From Syntrophobacterales bacterium (lineage in GTDB: Bacteria; Desulfobacterota; Syntrophia; Syntrophales; UBA2210): 48,133 nt of DNA. How positions within the stretch are numbered: the stretch's first letter is position 1; the number at the start of each line of letters is the position of its first letter. The translations under genes and the position numbers were made by a program. The stretch is from positions 1 through 48,133 of the forward strand of contig JAHDRK010000064.1 in NCBI GenBank assembly GCA_018433345.1, written 5' to 3'. The notes beneath the pieces were generated by a model, which saw only the letters and a list, made by a program, of their open reading frames with translations, had not been told where the DNA came from and made no database searches. Shown here in pieces: positions 28,311 to 37,721 of the stretch.

Positions 28311-28605
28311 ATATTGCCGGTCCAAGAAATTCCTGTAATTACCTCTATTCAAAAACGGCTTTCCGGAAGGTTGATCTTCCAGCACCACCTGCCGTTCAAC
28401 ACACGTCGGATATAACCTCGGAGATGAAAGGCCAAAGCGCCGTGGCCGGTCGACACATGTCAAAAAAAGACCGGCAGGCGGAGACATCGTTTGCAAAAAA
28501 AAGATTATTGTGGGAAAAGGAGTTCCGCTCGGCGGCGTCGGTCATCGCCGGCCGGGGGTTCGATCCCCTTGTCCGCGGGTAATTTTTTGGTGAGAATCAT
28601 CGTCA
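28311..28605. other. Intergenic region with tRNA T-arm-like sequence
   Basis: No gene is supported. At 28552-28585 the string GGGG-TTCGATC-CCC followed by TCCGCGG resembles the T arm and 3' acceptor strand of a tRNA, and a T-run follows. No matching 5' acceptor strand (CCGCGGA) or D arm is found upstream, so it is at most a fragment. Confidence 0.3.
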
Positions 28606-28992
28606 ATGAACGTCGTGGAAGAAATCAGACTTGCAAACGGCCTGCTGGTACGGATAATTGACAGGTCGAAACTGATCGCAGCCGGTACCACCAAGGTAAT
28701 CGTGGAGATCGCTGTACCCGTTCCCTTGGATCCGGAGTATTTCGATAATCTGGAGGATTTCGGACTCGTGAAATCGTTTTTCGGGGATCCTCTACAGTTC
28801 ACTGTCGTCAAAGAAAGGACCTTCGTGGAAAACAAAAATCGGCAGGCAGTATTCGATGGACTGGTCGAAGATTTCAAGCGCGATACCCTCCCCTACATAG
28901 AACGGGAATCCTTTCCATCGCGGCTCGCCCGATCGAAGCTTTCAGATATAAAAAGGCGCCCCCACCGATACCGTTTACGAAGAATCAAATAG
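28606..28992 (+). CDS. Hypothetical protein, 128 residues
   Basis: I do not recognise a family. The N-terminal half is rich in beta-type segments (EIRLANGLLVRIIDRSKL and TTKVIVEIAVPVPL), while the C-terminus is strongly basic (KRRPHRYRLRRIK), which could bind nucleic acid. There is no signal peptide or membrane segment. It lies 53 bases before mdh on the same strand and may share its transcript. Its stop is TAG. A weak GGTGAG lies 12 bases before the ATG. Confidence 0.65.
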   Translation: MNVVEEIRLANGLLVRIIDRSKLIAAGTTKVIVEIAVPVPLDPEYFDNLEDFGLVKSFFGDPLQFTVVKERTFVENKNRQAVFDGLVEDFKRDTLPYIERESFPSRLARSKLSDIKRRPHRYRLRRIK

Positions 28993-29045
28993 AACCTTCG
29001 GCCGATGGAGGCGATGGAACGAAATACCTATAAAAGGAAAAGAAA

Positions 29046-29969
29046 GTGAAAAAGAAAATCGCCGTCATAGGGGCCGGTTTTGTAGGAACCATGGTCGCCC
29101 AACGCGTAGTTGAGAGAAATCTGGCCGACGTCATCCTGGCGGATGTAGTCGATGGTATTCCCCAGGGCAAGGCCCTCGATATCGCTCAGTCTTCGGCCAT
29201 TGAAGGGTTCGACGCCGTTATCCGTGGAACATGCGATTTTTCGGAAATCGAGGGTTCTTCAATAGTTGTCGTAACGGCGGGATTCCCCAGGACTCCCGGC
29301 ATGACAAGAGAAGATTTGGCCCGGAAAAACGCCGGTGTAATCACCTCCGTTATGGACAACGTCCGCCGTTTTGCTCCCTCGTCAATCGTCATTGTGGTTA
29401 CCAACCCTCTCGACGTAATGGCTCACTTGTCATGGATAAGATCCGGCTTTCCGCCTGAACGTGTGTTCGGCATGGGCGGCGTGCTCGACGAGGCGCGGTT
29501 CCGGTATTTTCTGTCGCTGGAATTGAAGGTGTCGCCGCGCGACATAGAAGCGTTGGTGCTGGGAAGTCACGGCGAGGCCATGCTTCCCCTCGAAAGCCAT
29601 ACCACGATGAAAGGCATTCCCGTGAGAAACATCCTTTCGAAGGAGCGGTTTGCCGAAATCGTGGAAAGGACAAGACAGGGAGGCGCTGAAATCGTGGAAC
29701 TGCTGAAGACGGGCAGCGCTTGGCACGCCCCGTCGGCGGCGGTTGTAGCCATGATAGAGGCCGCACTACACGACAGCAAGCGCATGATGTCGGCATCGGC
29801 TTATCTGGACGGGCAATACGGCATCAGTGACATTCATATCGGCGTTCCGGTCGTGGTGGGCTCCGGCGGCATAGAGCGGGTATGCGAGCTTCCCCTGAAC
29901 AAGAACGAGATGGAGGCGCTACGGCGAGCGGCGGACATCGCCAGAGAAATGGTTGCGCGGCTGGAGTAA
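29046..29969 (+). CDS. mdh: Malate dehydrogenase (NAD-dependent, LDH-like type)
   Basis: A 307-residue enzyme beginning at GTG 29046, with AAAGGAAAAG just upstream. The Rossmann motif is GAGFVG (residues 9-14). Asp in VILADVVDG binds the NAD ribose. Substrate residues are visible: Arg pair in FPRTPGMTREDL, the NPLDVM segment, and the catalytic His in LGSHGEAMLPL with Asp in GVLDEARFR. The Arg in place of Gln in the mobile loop (FPRTPGMTR) marks malate over lactate specificity. It interconverts malate and oxaloacetate in the citric acid cycle. The radical SAM gene begins seven bases after its stop, so the two are probably co-transcribed. Confidence 0.95.
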   Translation: MKKKIAVIGAGFVGTMVAQRVVERNLADVILADVVDGIPQGKALDIAQSSAIEGFDAVIRGTCDFSEIEGSSIVVVTAGFPRTPGMTREDLARKNAGVITSVMDNVRRFAPSSIVIVVTNPLDVMAHLSWIRSGFPPERVFGMGGVLDEARFRYFLSLELKVSPRDIEALVLGSHGEAMLPLESHTTMKGIPVRNILSKERFAEIVERTRQGGAEIVELLKTGSAWHAPSAAVVAMIEAALHDSKRMMSASAYLDGQYGISDIHIGVPVVVGSGGIERVCELPLNKNEMEALRRAADIAREMVARLE

Positions 29970-29976
29970 AATCCCG

Positions 29977-32475
29977 ATGAGTGACAGTTCCATCGAAACA
30001 ATTCTCCCGCTGGTTAAGAAACCAGCCCGCTACATAGGAGGAGAAACAAATATTGTTTACAAAACAGCGGACAGGTGCACTCTTTCGTTCGCCCTCGCCT
30101 TCCCCGATGTCTATGAGGTGGGTATGTCCCACCTGGGCTTACGTATTTTGCACGGTATCCTGAATAGCCGCCCCCGATGGAGGGCCGAGCGTGTGTACGC
30201 CCCTTGGCCCGACATGGAGGAACGGCTTAGAACCCGAAGGATCCCCCTTTCGTCGCTGGAATCGGAAACACCTCTTCACCGCTTCGACGTGGTAGGATTT
30301 TCCCTCCAATACGAACTTTCATGTACGAACGTCCTTGCCATGCTCAATCTCGGCCGAATACCAATAAAAGCGGCGGAAAGAAAAGAGGAACATCCGTTGG
30401 TCGTCGCCGGTGGGCCATGCGCGACAAACCCGGAACCTCTCTCCCCCTTTTTCGATGCCTTTGTCATAGGCGAAGGCGAAGAGGTCATTGTCGATATAGC
30501 CCGTTCAGTGGAAGAGGGTAAGGCAAGGGGCCTTAAACGGCGTGATCTCCTGGAGCGACTCTCTGGAATCGAAGGAATCTACGCTCCAGCCTTTCATGAT
30601 AATACCCCCGTGGTTCACCGGCGGGTCATGTCCGACTTGGACAAAGCTTTCGTACCCAGTCGCCCAATAGTCCCCCTGATCAGGACCATCCACGACAGGA
30701 TCACCCTGGAAATCGCGCGGGGCTGTACAAGGGGATGCCGATTCTGCCAAGCGGGGATGGTTTGGCGTCCATACCGGGAACGCGACCCAGGTCTGATCAT
30801 GCGGCAGGCGGAACAGGCCCTGCAAGCCACGGGATACGATGAAGTATCTCTCCTGTCCCTCAGCGCCGGCGATCATTCCTGCATCGGTTCGCTTATCAGG
30901 AATATGATGAATCGTTACGCGGACCGACACATCAGTCTCGCGCTCCCTTCTCTTCGTACAGAGACATTGACCGAGGACCTCATCGACCAAATCAAACGGG
31001 TGCGAAAGACAAGTTTCACACTGGCCCCCGAGGCGGGCACCCAGCGACTAAGGAATGTAATCAACAAGGGAAACCGGGAAGAAGATCTGCTTCACACGGT
31101 TCGAAGCGTCTTCGAGGCGGGCTGGAGATCGATCAAGCTTTATTTTATGATTGGTCTTCCCACGGAACGTAAAGAAGATCTCGAGGGCATTGTAGACCTG
31201 GCATTCAGGGTATTGCACAAAGGTGAAAACCGCCGCAGGGTGACAGTGAGCCTCTCTACATTTGTCCCAAAACCCCATACCCCCTTTCAGTGGGAACGCC
31301 AGATCGATCTGGAGGAAACCGAGGATCGGCAACGATACTTCAAAGACAGTTTACGGCACGGGAACTTGAACCTCAAGTGGCATGACCCGCGCATGAGTTT
31401 TCTCGAAGGCTCGATCAGCAGGGGGGACGCAAACCTTGCCCCCGTCATTGAACGAGTTTACGAACTTGGAGCGCGCTTCGACGGGTGGAGCGACCTGTTT
31501 CATTTCGAACTCTGGGAACGGGCCTTCAAAGACCGGGGCATCGACCCGCTGCCATTCCTGGAAAGGCGTGATACGGCATCAAACCTGCCATGGGATTACG
31601 TCGACGTCGGCGTGAGCAAGGCCTTCCTTCTCGATGAGCTGCACAGATCGAGACAGGAAAAAACAACGGAGGACTGCCGGGTTTCCGATTGCGTCGCCTG
31701 CGGGGCGTGCGGCGGCGATGTTATGATTCGTGAGGCTTCGTCCATGAATGACTCTGAGGGGCACGCCGATCCCTTGGAACCGTCCCTTTCTTTCGATCCG
31801 AAAGAGGTGCGACAACTCCGTCTTCATTACAAAAAAACGGGAAAATCCCGCTTCCTATCTCACCTGGATACGGCATCGGCCCTCATAAGGGCCATTGCAC
31901 GAAGCGGCTTGCATTTTGAATATTCGAAAGGATTTCATCCAAACCCCAAGATATCATTTCCCTGCGCCACAGCCCTGGGCATCGAAAGCGAATCGGAATA
32001 CGCGGATATCTGGATCAGGACGCGGGATGAAAAAGAGGTCGCGACGCTGAAGGAGACGATAAACGACTCACTCCCCGAAGGAATGGCCGTACTGTCCGTA
32101 AACGCCGTCCGCGAACATGAAAAAAAACTTTCCAAACTCATCCTTGGCTTCGTATATGAAATGTATATTGACAGTCTTGACGACGATAGGAGAAAAGAAA
32201 TAAAAGAGCGAGTGGGTACCTTCATGAATTCCCCCTCTTTCATCGTTGAAAAGGCCCTGGAAGGGAAAAGCGGGACTCGAGACTTGAGACCACCGGTAAA
32301 GTCGCTCGTCTGTAACGATAAAGGTTTTATACGCGGCGTATTCCTCTTCAGCGAAAAGGGAGGCGTGAGGCCCGTCGACATTATTACCGAAGTACTCGGA
32401 ATGACAAAAGACGAGGCGCGGACAGTGAGGATCGTAAAAAAACAAACGCTTTTGGCAACAACGGTTCCGGAGTGA
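29977..32475 (+). CDS. B12-binding-type radical SAM protein fused to DUF2344-like domain (TIGR03960/TIGR03936 type)
   Basis: An 832-residue protein. I start at ATG 29977 (MSDSSIETIL); an upstream TTG overlaps the mdh stop. Residues 30-200 form a cobalamin-binding-like domain (FPDVYEVGMSHLGLRIL, VVGFSLQYELS). The radical SAM cluster motif CxxxCxxC is C250, C254 and C257 in ARGCTRGCRFCQAG. A Cys cluster (DCRVSDCVACGACGG) near residues 565-580 may hold a second cluster. From about residue 610 follows a DUF2344-like domain (LHYKKTGKSRFLSHLDT, GFHPNPKISF). The family often precedes RNase G, as here, seven bases before rng. It is suspected of RNA or ribosome-related modification, but the substrate is unknown. 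Confidence 0.93.
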   Translation: MSDSSIETILPLVKKPARYIGGETNIVYKTADRCTLSFALAFPDVYEVGMSHLGLRILHGILNSRPRWRAERVYAPWPDMEERLRTRRIPLSSLESETPLHRFDVVGFSLQYELSCTNVLAMLNLGRIPIKAAERKEEHPLVVAGGPCATNPEPLSPFFDAFVIGEGEEVIVDIARSVEEGKARGLKRRDLLERLSGIEGIYAPAFHDNTPVVHRRVMSDLDKAFVPSRPIVPLIRTIHDRITLEIARGCTRGCRFCQAGMVWRPYRERDPGLIMRQAEQALQATGYDEVSLLSLSAGDHSCIGSLIRNMMNRYADRHISLALPSLRTETLTEDLIDQIKRVRKTSFTLAPEAGTQRLRNVINKGNREEDLLHTVRSVFEAGWRSIKLYFMIGLPTERKEDLEGIVDLAFRVLHKGENRRRVTVSLSTFVPKPHTPFQWERQIDLEETEDRQRYFKDSLRHGNLNLKWHDPRMSFLEGSISRGDANLAPVIERVYELGARFDGWSDLFHFELWERAFKDRGIDPLPFLERRDTASNLPWDYVDVGVSKAFLLDELHRSRQEKTTEDCRVSDCVACGACGGDVMIREASSMNDSEGHADPLEPSLSFDPKEVRQLRLHYKKTGKSRFLSHLDTASALIRAIARSGLHFEYSKGFHPNPKISFPCATALGIESESEYADIWIRTRDEKEVATLKETINDSLPEGMAVLSVNAVREHEKKLSKLILGFVYEMYIDSLDDDRRKEIKERVGTFMNSPSFIVEKALEGKSGTRDLRPPVKSLVCNDKGFIRGVFLFSEKGGVRPVDIITEVLGMTKDEARTVRIVKKQTLLATTVPE

Positions 32476-32482
32476 ACATACC

Positions 32483-34000
32483 ATGTCAAAGGAAATGATT
32501 TTCAACTGTAACGATTACGAAGCGCGGATCGCCATAGTGGATAATGGAACCCTTACAAATCTGTATGTTGAACGATGGAACGAGCGGTCGATCGCGGGCA
32601 ACATTTACATGGGAAAGGTCGTCCGGGTTCTACCGGGGATGCAGGCCGCCTTCGTGGATATAGGACTGGAAAGAACCGCCTTTCTATATGTGGCCGACGC
32701 TTTTTGCAATATCTGCGGTATAGATTTTTCACCTGGGAATTGGTTGGAAAACGGCGACGACAGGGATGCAGGGAAAACCATCTGCTATCAGAACAATTAC
32801 GCCATCGAGGACATCCTTCGTGAAGGACAGGAGATACTTGTCCAGGCATCGAAAGAACCATTGGGCACAAAGGGAGCCAGGGTGACTACCTACATTTCCC
32901 TTCCGGGTCGCAACCTCGTAGCCATGCCCTCCGCCCATCATGTCGGCATCTCGCGCAAAATCACAGATGAAAACGAACGGGGACGCCTCCGCCATATTAT
33001 TGAAGAACTACGTCCCTCGGACATAGGATTCATCGCCAGGACAGTGAGCGAGGGCAAATGCCGGGAGGAAATAGAGAAAGACGTGGAATACCTGTTAAAG
33101 CTCTGGGAAACCATTCAGGACAAACGATCCCGCGTAGGTGTCCCGGGGCTCGTTCACAAGGAATTGAGCATGACCCTCCGTGCGATTCGCGACCTGTACA
33201 CGGAAGACATGGATCGCATCGTCATCGACTCAGAAAGCGAATATGAAAAGATAGATGATTTTATGAAACGGCTTATGCCGCGCGTCAAGTATCACCTTGA
33301 ACTCTACGGGGGGCAGGAACCCATTTTCGATCATTTCGGGATTGAAGTGGACGTGGAAAAACTTTTCGACAAGAGGGTCTGGCTGAAGTCCGGAGGATTT
33401 ATAATCATCGAAGAAACAGAGGCCCTCTGTTCCATCGATGTCAATACCGGGAAATACGTGGGCAAGCGGAACCTGGAAGACACCATACTGAAAACAAACC
33501 TTGAGGCGGTGAAAGAAATAGCCCACCAGCTCAGGGTGAGGAATATAGGCGGCATCATAATCATCGACTTTATTGACATGGAAAATGAAGCAAACCGCGA
33601 GTTGGTTTACAACGCCCTGGTCGCCGAACTCAAAAAGGATCGGAGCAAGACAAGCATTCAGAAGATCTCCGAACTCGGCCTTATTGAAATGACGCGCCAG
33701 CGCCAGCGTCGCAGCCTCTCAAAAATAATGTGCGAGCCCTGCCCTTACTGCTCGGGGCGGGGGATAGTCAAGTCCCGCACCACCATGCATTACGAAATAT
33801 TGAGGGAACTTGAGCGCCACGCCGCCCGCGACATGGCCCGTTCTATGTGTGTTTTGCTCAATCCCGACATAGCCAAACTCCTGCTCAACGACCGCCGGGA
33901 ATTACTGGAAAAGCTGGAGAGGAAATACGGGAAGAAGATCATTGTCCAAACGGACAACAGCTTTTACCAGGACAACTACGAAATCATCCCCATGCACTGA
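32483..34000 (+). CDS. rng: Ribonuclease E/G family protein (RNase G)
   Basis: A 505-residue endoribonuclease without the long C-terminal scaffold of RNase E, hence RNase G type. The S1 domain starts at IAGNIYMGKVVRVLPGMQAAFVDIG and contains an insertion of about 40 residues with two Cys (FCNICG) before EGQEILVQ. The catalytic core shows the magnesium-binding Asp in CSIDVNTGKYVG and Asp in IIIIDFIDM. The CEPCPYCSGRG segment is the zinc-link-like Cys motif. It processes rRNA 5' ends and takes part in mRNA decay. GGAGTG lies nine bases before the ATG. In related genomes rplU-rpmA often follow; here they do not. Confidence 0.94.
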   Translation: MSKEMIFNCNDYEARIAIVDNGTLTNLYVERWNERSIAGNIYMGKVVRVLPGMQAAFVDIGLERTAFLYVADAFCNICGIDFSPGNWLENGDDRDAGKTICYQNNYAIEDILREGQEILVQASKEPLGTKGARVTTYISLPGRNLVAMPSAHHVGISRKITDENERGRLRHIIEELRPSDIGFIARTVSEGKCREEIEKDVEYLLKLWETIQDKRSRVGVPGLVHKELSMTLRAIRDLYTEDMDRIVIDSESEYEKIDDFMKRLMPRVKYHLELYGGQEPIFDHFGIEVDVEKLFDKRVWLKSGGFIIIEETEALCSIDVNTGKYVGKRNLEDTILKTNLEAVKEIAHQLRVRNIGGIIIIDFIDMENEANRELVYNALVAELKKDRSKTSIQKISELGLIEMTRQRQRRSLSKIMCEPCPYCSGRGIVKSRTTMHYEILRELERHAARDMARSMCVLLNPDIAKLLLNDRRELLEKLERKYGKKIIVQTDNSFYQDNYEIIPMH

Positions 34001-34020
34001 CAGTTTCAATAGGGGATACA

Positions 34021-34038
34021 AACAAGGCAAGCCTTGTT
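34021..34038 (+). terminator. Hairpin after rng, possible terminator
   Basis: AACAAGG-CAAG-CCTTGTT forms a 7-base stem with a tetraloop about 20 bases after the rng stop. No U-tract follows, so it is only a possible transcript end. Confidence 0.3.
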
Positions 34039-34191
34039 CCCTTGGGTTAAAATACCTTTTCGCTCGCATAAACCATTCGCTGCATGGATTCACATGGAAG
34101 AACCGAAGGTATCCCGGGAGACATACATAAACAAGAAAGATAAAACAAAGTTTCACATAAATTCAAAGCTTCTACAGAAGGGAGAAAGACC

Positions 34192-34980
34192 ATGAATTCA
34201 AAGAAGTTTTCCCTCGAAGGCAAGGTGGCCCTCGTGACAGGCGGAAGCCGGGGGATAGGAAGGGCCGGCGCCCTCGCAATGGCCGAGGCCGGAGCAGACG
34301 TGGTCGTCAGCAGCCGGAAAATAGACGGCCTGAAACCGGTGGCCGATGAAATAAAAGCCTTGGGCGTCAGGGGCGAGGCCATCGCCGCCCATAACGCGAA
34401 GATCGAGGATTCGAGAGCTCTTATCGATCAGGTCATGGAGAAGTTCGGACGCCTCGACATCCTCATGAACAGCGCCGGCACCAATCCATACTACGGACCG
34501 CTCATGGAACAGGACGAAAAGACCTGGGACGTGACATTCAACGTGAACCTAAAAGGCCTCTTCTTTTTGAGCCAACTTGCGGCCAAGGTAATGAAAAAAC
34601 AGGGAGGGGGAAGCATAATCAACGTATCCTCCATCGGCGGCCTTCGCGCCGGCGACCTGGGATGCTACTGCGTTACCAAGGCGGGGGTCATTATGCTGAC
34701 TCAGGTCATGGCCAAGGAGTGGGGGCAGTTCAATATCAGGGTCAACGCCGTAGCGCCCGGCATAATAAAGACACGCCTCAGTGAAGCCCTCTGGAAGGAT
34801 CCCGAAGTCCACGAAGAGGCTGTCTCTTCCATCCCCCTCATGCGCCTCGGTGAACCGGATGAAATAACCGGAGCCGTTCTGTATCTCGCTTCCGATGCGG
34901 GAAGCTATACCACCGGCGCCACCATAGTGGTGGACGGCGGCAGGATGCATGGAGGTCCGGCTCACCTGAAAAAGTATTGA
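34192..34980 (+). CDS. SDR family NAD(P)-dependent oxidoreductase
   Basis: A 262-residue classical short-chain dehydrogenase. The cofactor motif is TGGSRGIG (residues 16-23). The catalytic set is visible as Ser in INVSSIGG, Tyr and Lys in CYCVTKAG, and NSAG for the structural Asn-Ser-Ala-Gly motif. The C-terminus ends with TTGATIVVDGG typical of FabG/3-hydroxyacyl dehydrogenases. The basic SSRK after strand 2 suggests NADP preference. It could act on 3-hydroxyacyl or other alcohol groups; the substrate is not readable. GGGAG lies eight bases before the ATG. It stands alone between rng and the tungstate operon. Confidence 0.93.
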   Translation: MNSKKFSLEGKVALVTGGSRGIGRAGALAMAEAGADVVVSSRKIDGLKPVADEIKALGVRGEAIAAHNAKIEDSRALIDQVMEKFGRLDILMNSAGTNPYYGPLMEQDEKTWDVTFNVNLKGLFFLSQLAAKVMKKQGGGSIINVSSIGGLRAGDLGCYCVTKAGVIMLTQVMAKEWGQFNIRVNAVAPGIIKTRLSEALWKDPEVHEEAVSSIPLMRLGEPDEITGAVLYLASDAGSYTTGATIVVDGGRMHGGPAHLKKY

Positions 34981-35045
34981 TTGACCGTAATAAATGTGGT
35001 AGCGTTCCGTAATCAATTGAAATATTTTAAAAAGGAGGCCTTACC

Positions 35046-35891
35046 ATGATAAAACGTTCTTACATTGTCTTTCTCACCGTACTGCTCATGGTGATATTTA
35101 CAGGATCTCTCTCGTACGCCCGAGAGGCGAGTTCGGGCGTACTCATGATGGCCACCACTACCAGTACCGACAACACGGGCCTCCTTGAATACCTGGCGCC
35201 TATCTTTAAAGAAGACACTGGCATAGAACTGCGGTGGACGGCTACGGGGACAGGCAAAGCCATCGCCTTGGGACGGAACTGCGACGTCGACATTGTATTC
35301 GTTCACGCGCCCGACGAGGAAAAGAAATTCGTGGAGGACGGATTCGGTATAGAGCGTGTTGAAGTCATGTACAATGACTTCATAATCGTGGGGCCGCCTG
35401 ATGACCCGGTCGGAATCCGTGGAAAATCCGCGATCGAAGCCCTTGAAATGATAGCGCGCACCGAGTCGCCGTTTGCAAGCAGGGGGGACAAATCGGGAAC
35501 GCACGTGAAAGAACTCGAGCTCTGGAAAGCTTCATCCGTATCGATCCCCGAAAAAGAAAGCTGGTATATTCAGACGGGCCAGGGCATGATCAACACGCTT
35601 GTCGTCGCCCAGGAACGGGATGCCTATTGCCTCACCGACAGGGGGACCTACATTACCTGGGAATCCCGCTTCCAAGATGAACCACCACTCGTCATTCTTG
35701 TGGAAGGCGATGCCGCCCTCCGCAACCAGTACAGTGTCATAGCCGTAAACCCCGAGAAATGCGAAAACGCAAAGAGCGATCTAGCGAAGGCTTTCATCGA
35801 CTGGATCGTATCGCCCAAGGGTCAACAATTGATCGCCGATTTCAAAATTCTTGGGAAGCAGTTGTTTGTTCCCAACGCGGGCGACGAATAG
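35046..35891 (+). CDS. tupA: Tungstate ABC transporter substrate-binding protein
   Basis: A 281-residue periplasmic binding protein with a signal peptide (residues 1-25, cleavage near SYA). The oxyanion-binding signature is clear: ATTTSTDNTGLLEYL, TATGTGKAIALGRNCDVDIVFVHAP, and SRGDKSGTH. These match TupA rather than molybdate ModA, so tungstate is the likely ligand. Tungsten serves formate dehydrogenases and aldehyde oxidoreductases in anaerobes, which fits the lineage. AGGAGG lies eight bases before the ATG. It is the first gene of a three-gene operon. A spaced inverted repeat ATTGATT/AATCAAT (34976-35017) lies upstream and may be regulatory. Confidence 0.94.
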   Translation: MIKRSYIVFLTVLLMVIFTGSLSYAREASSGVLMMATTTSTDNTGLLEYLAPIFKEDTGIELRWTATGTGKAIALGRNCDVDIVFVHAPDEEKKFVEDGFGIERVEVMYNDFIIVGPPDDPVGIRGKSAIEALEMIARTESPFASRGDKSGTHVKELELWKASSVSIPEKESWYIQTGQGMINTLVVAQERDAYCLTDRGTYITWESRFQDEPPLVILVEGDAALRNQYSVIAVNPEKCENAKSDLAKAFIDWIVSPKGQQLIADFKILGKQLFVPNAGDE

Positions 35892-35923
35892 AAATGTAAT
35901 CCCGTCTTCTGTGACTGCTTATC

Positions 35924-36613
35924 ATGGACTATATTTTACAGGGGTTCCTGGAGGGGTCGAGGCTTCTTCTTGCAGGCGACAATGAAACATACACGGTGGT
36001 TTTCACCACCGTCAAAGTATCGTCACTTTCCATCACCGCGAGTCTATTGATCGGCGTTCCCCTGGGATTTCTTCTGGGATACTTCGAATTCCCGGGGCAA
36101 CGCCATATCAAGACCGTGGTGGACACACTCCTGGCACTTCCCACGGTAGTGGTGGGGTTGTTTGTTTATGCCTTCGTTTCCCGTCAGGGCCCCCTGGGGG
36201 AACTTGGATTACTGTTCACCATTCCGGGAATCGCTATCGCCCAGACGATTCTTGTAACTCCCATAGTTGTATCTCTCACGGCTACGGCCATCGAGAGTCT
36301 CGACCGCCGCCTACGACCGACACTGGTGGCCCTCGGGGCGCGGGGGAACCAGATTCTACTCACGAGCGTTATGGAGGCGCGCCACGGGATAGCTGCAGCG
36401 GCGGTTACGGCCTACGGCCGCGCAATATCGGAGGTCGGCGTTTCCATGATGATCGGCGGCAACATCAAGTGGCACACAAGGACTATAACGACGGCAATTT
36501 CCCTAGAAACGGCAAAGGGTGAGTTTGCCTTGGGCATGGCCCTGGGCATGGTGCTTCTGTTACTTGCCCTGATAGTCAACGCTATGCTCATCGCCTTAAA
36601 GAAAAAAGCATGA
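35924..36613 (+). CDS. tupB: Tungstate ABC transporter permease
   Basis: A 229-residue membrane protein with five to six hydrophobic segments and the binding-protein-dependent permease EAA-like loop (LGARGNQILLTSVMEARHGI). Start VVFTTVKVSSLSITASLLIGVPLGFLLG shape is typical of TupB and related short permeases. It lies 33 bases after tupA and its stop overlaps the start of the ATPase gene (ATGA), which indicates coupled translation. Confidence 0.93.
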   Translation: MDYILQGFLEGSRLLLAGDNETYTVVFTTVKVSSLSITASLLIGVPLGFLLGYFEFPGQRHIKTVVDTLLALPTVVVGLFVYAFVSRQGPLGELGLLFTIPGIAIAQTILVTPIVVSLTATAIESLDRRLRPTLVALGARGNQILLTSVMEARHGIAAAAVTAYGRAISEVGVSMMIGGNIKWHTRTITTAISLETAKGEFALGMALGMVLLLLALIVNAMLIALKKKA

Positions 36614-37650
36614 TGGAAACAACCGCCGGATTACCGTTATACCTTGTTGAAAACATCGAACACCGTCTCAGTGAACACTTTGAACTTCGCGTCCCTCGGC
36701 TGGTTGTCAATCGGGGAGAGTCACTGGGAGTGGCTGGGCCAAGCGGAGGCGGTAAAAGCACCCTACTGTCCCTCCTTGCTTTCCTCGACAAGCCGCAACG
36801 GGGACGCATCATGTTCAACGGACATGATGCATGGTATGACAAGAGCGACAATTCCAACAAGGGAGTCACCCACCTGTCGCAGGAGCCATACCTCCTTAAA
36901 AGAAGCGTCTTTGACAATGTGGCCTATCCATTGAAAATAAGGGGGCGCTACGGATCGATAAAAAAGAAGGTTTATGAAGCCCTCGACATGGTCGGCCTAA
37001 AACCGAATGTATTCGCCTCAAGACGGTGGTACGAGCTATCGGGAGGAGAGGCCCAACGGGTCGCCCTTGCCGCCAGGCTGGTGCTCAAACCCCAAGTATT
37101 GATCCTAGACGAACCGACATCGGGCATCGACCAGACAAACGCACTCCTTATCAAGGAAGCCATCACTTCTTTCAGGAAGGCATACGGGACATCACTTATC
37201 ATGGCAAGCCACGACACGCTCTGGCTCGCGGGCGCAACGGACCGCGTAATCAAGCTTTTCGACGGACGCATTGTGACGACTGAATCGGCCAACTTGATCC
37301 CCGGACCCTGGATAAAACAGGAGAAGGAACTATTCGCCAAAAAGCTGGCCGATGAACGGTTGATCTACGCCGTCACACCGCCGCACAGCGAAGCCACGGG
37401 CATCCTCGATCCATCGGATATCATTATAGCACTCGAACCGCCTATGGAAGTTTCCGCGCAGAACATTCTCCCCGGGCGCATCAGCCGCATGACCGCCCGA
37501 GGTAAAGAACGGGCCATCATCGTCGAGGTCATAGTGGCCGACATTCCCCTCTCTTGCCGGGTCACACGCCAAGGAGCGCGACAACTGGGGCTGTTGCCGG
37601 GAAAAGAAGTATGGCTGGTTTTCAAGGCGTCATCCATACGGTGGGAATAA
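36610..37650 (+). CDS. tupC: Tungstate ABC transporter ATP-binding protein with C-terminal TOBE/MOP-like domain
   Basis: A 346-residue ATPase with Walker A GPSGGGKST, signature YELSGGEAQRVALAARL, Walker B VLILDEPTSGID and the H-loop ASHDT. Residues from about 270 form a TOBE/MOP-like domain (ALEPPMEVSAQNILPGRI ... VWLVFKASSIRW), which in molybdate and tungstate ATPases binds the oxyanion and can inhibit transport. TupC proteins often lack this domain, so the extension is worth noting. It overlaps tupB by four bases and closes the operon. Confidence 0.92.
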   Translation: MMETTAGLPLYLVENIEHRLSEHFELRVPRLVVNRGESLGVAGPSGGGKSTLLSLLAFLDKPQRGRIMFNGHDAWYDKSDNSNKGVTHLSQEPYLLKRSVFDNVAYPLKIRGRYGSIKKKVYEALDMVGLKPNVFASRRWYELSGGEAQRVALAARLVLKPQVLILDEPTSGIDQTNALLIKEAITSFRKAYGTSLIMASHDTLWLAGATDRVIKLFDGRIVTTESANLIPGPWIKQEKELFAKKLADERLIYAVTPPHSEATGILDPSDIIIALEPPMEVSAQNILPGRISRMTARGKERAIIVEVIVADIPLSCRVTRQGARQLGLLPGKEVWLVFKASSIRWE

Positions 37651-37721
37651 ACTGAAAAGAGAGTGGATTTTAAGTTCCTTCCAAATATTCACAGTGGCCG
37701 CGGCCGTGGTCCCGAAGGGCG

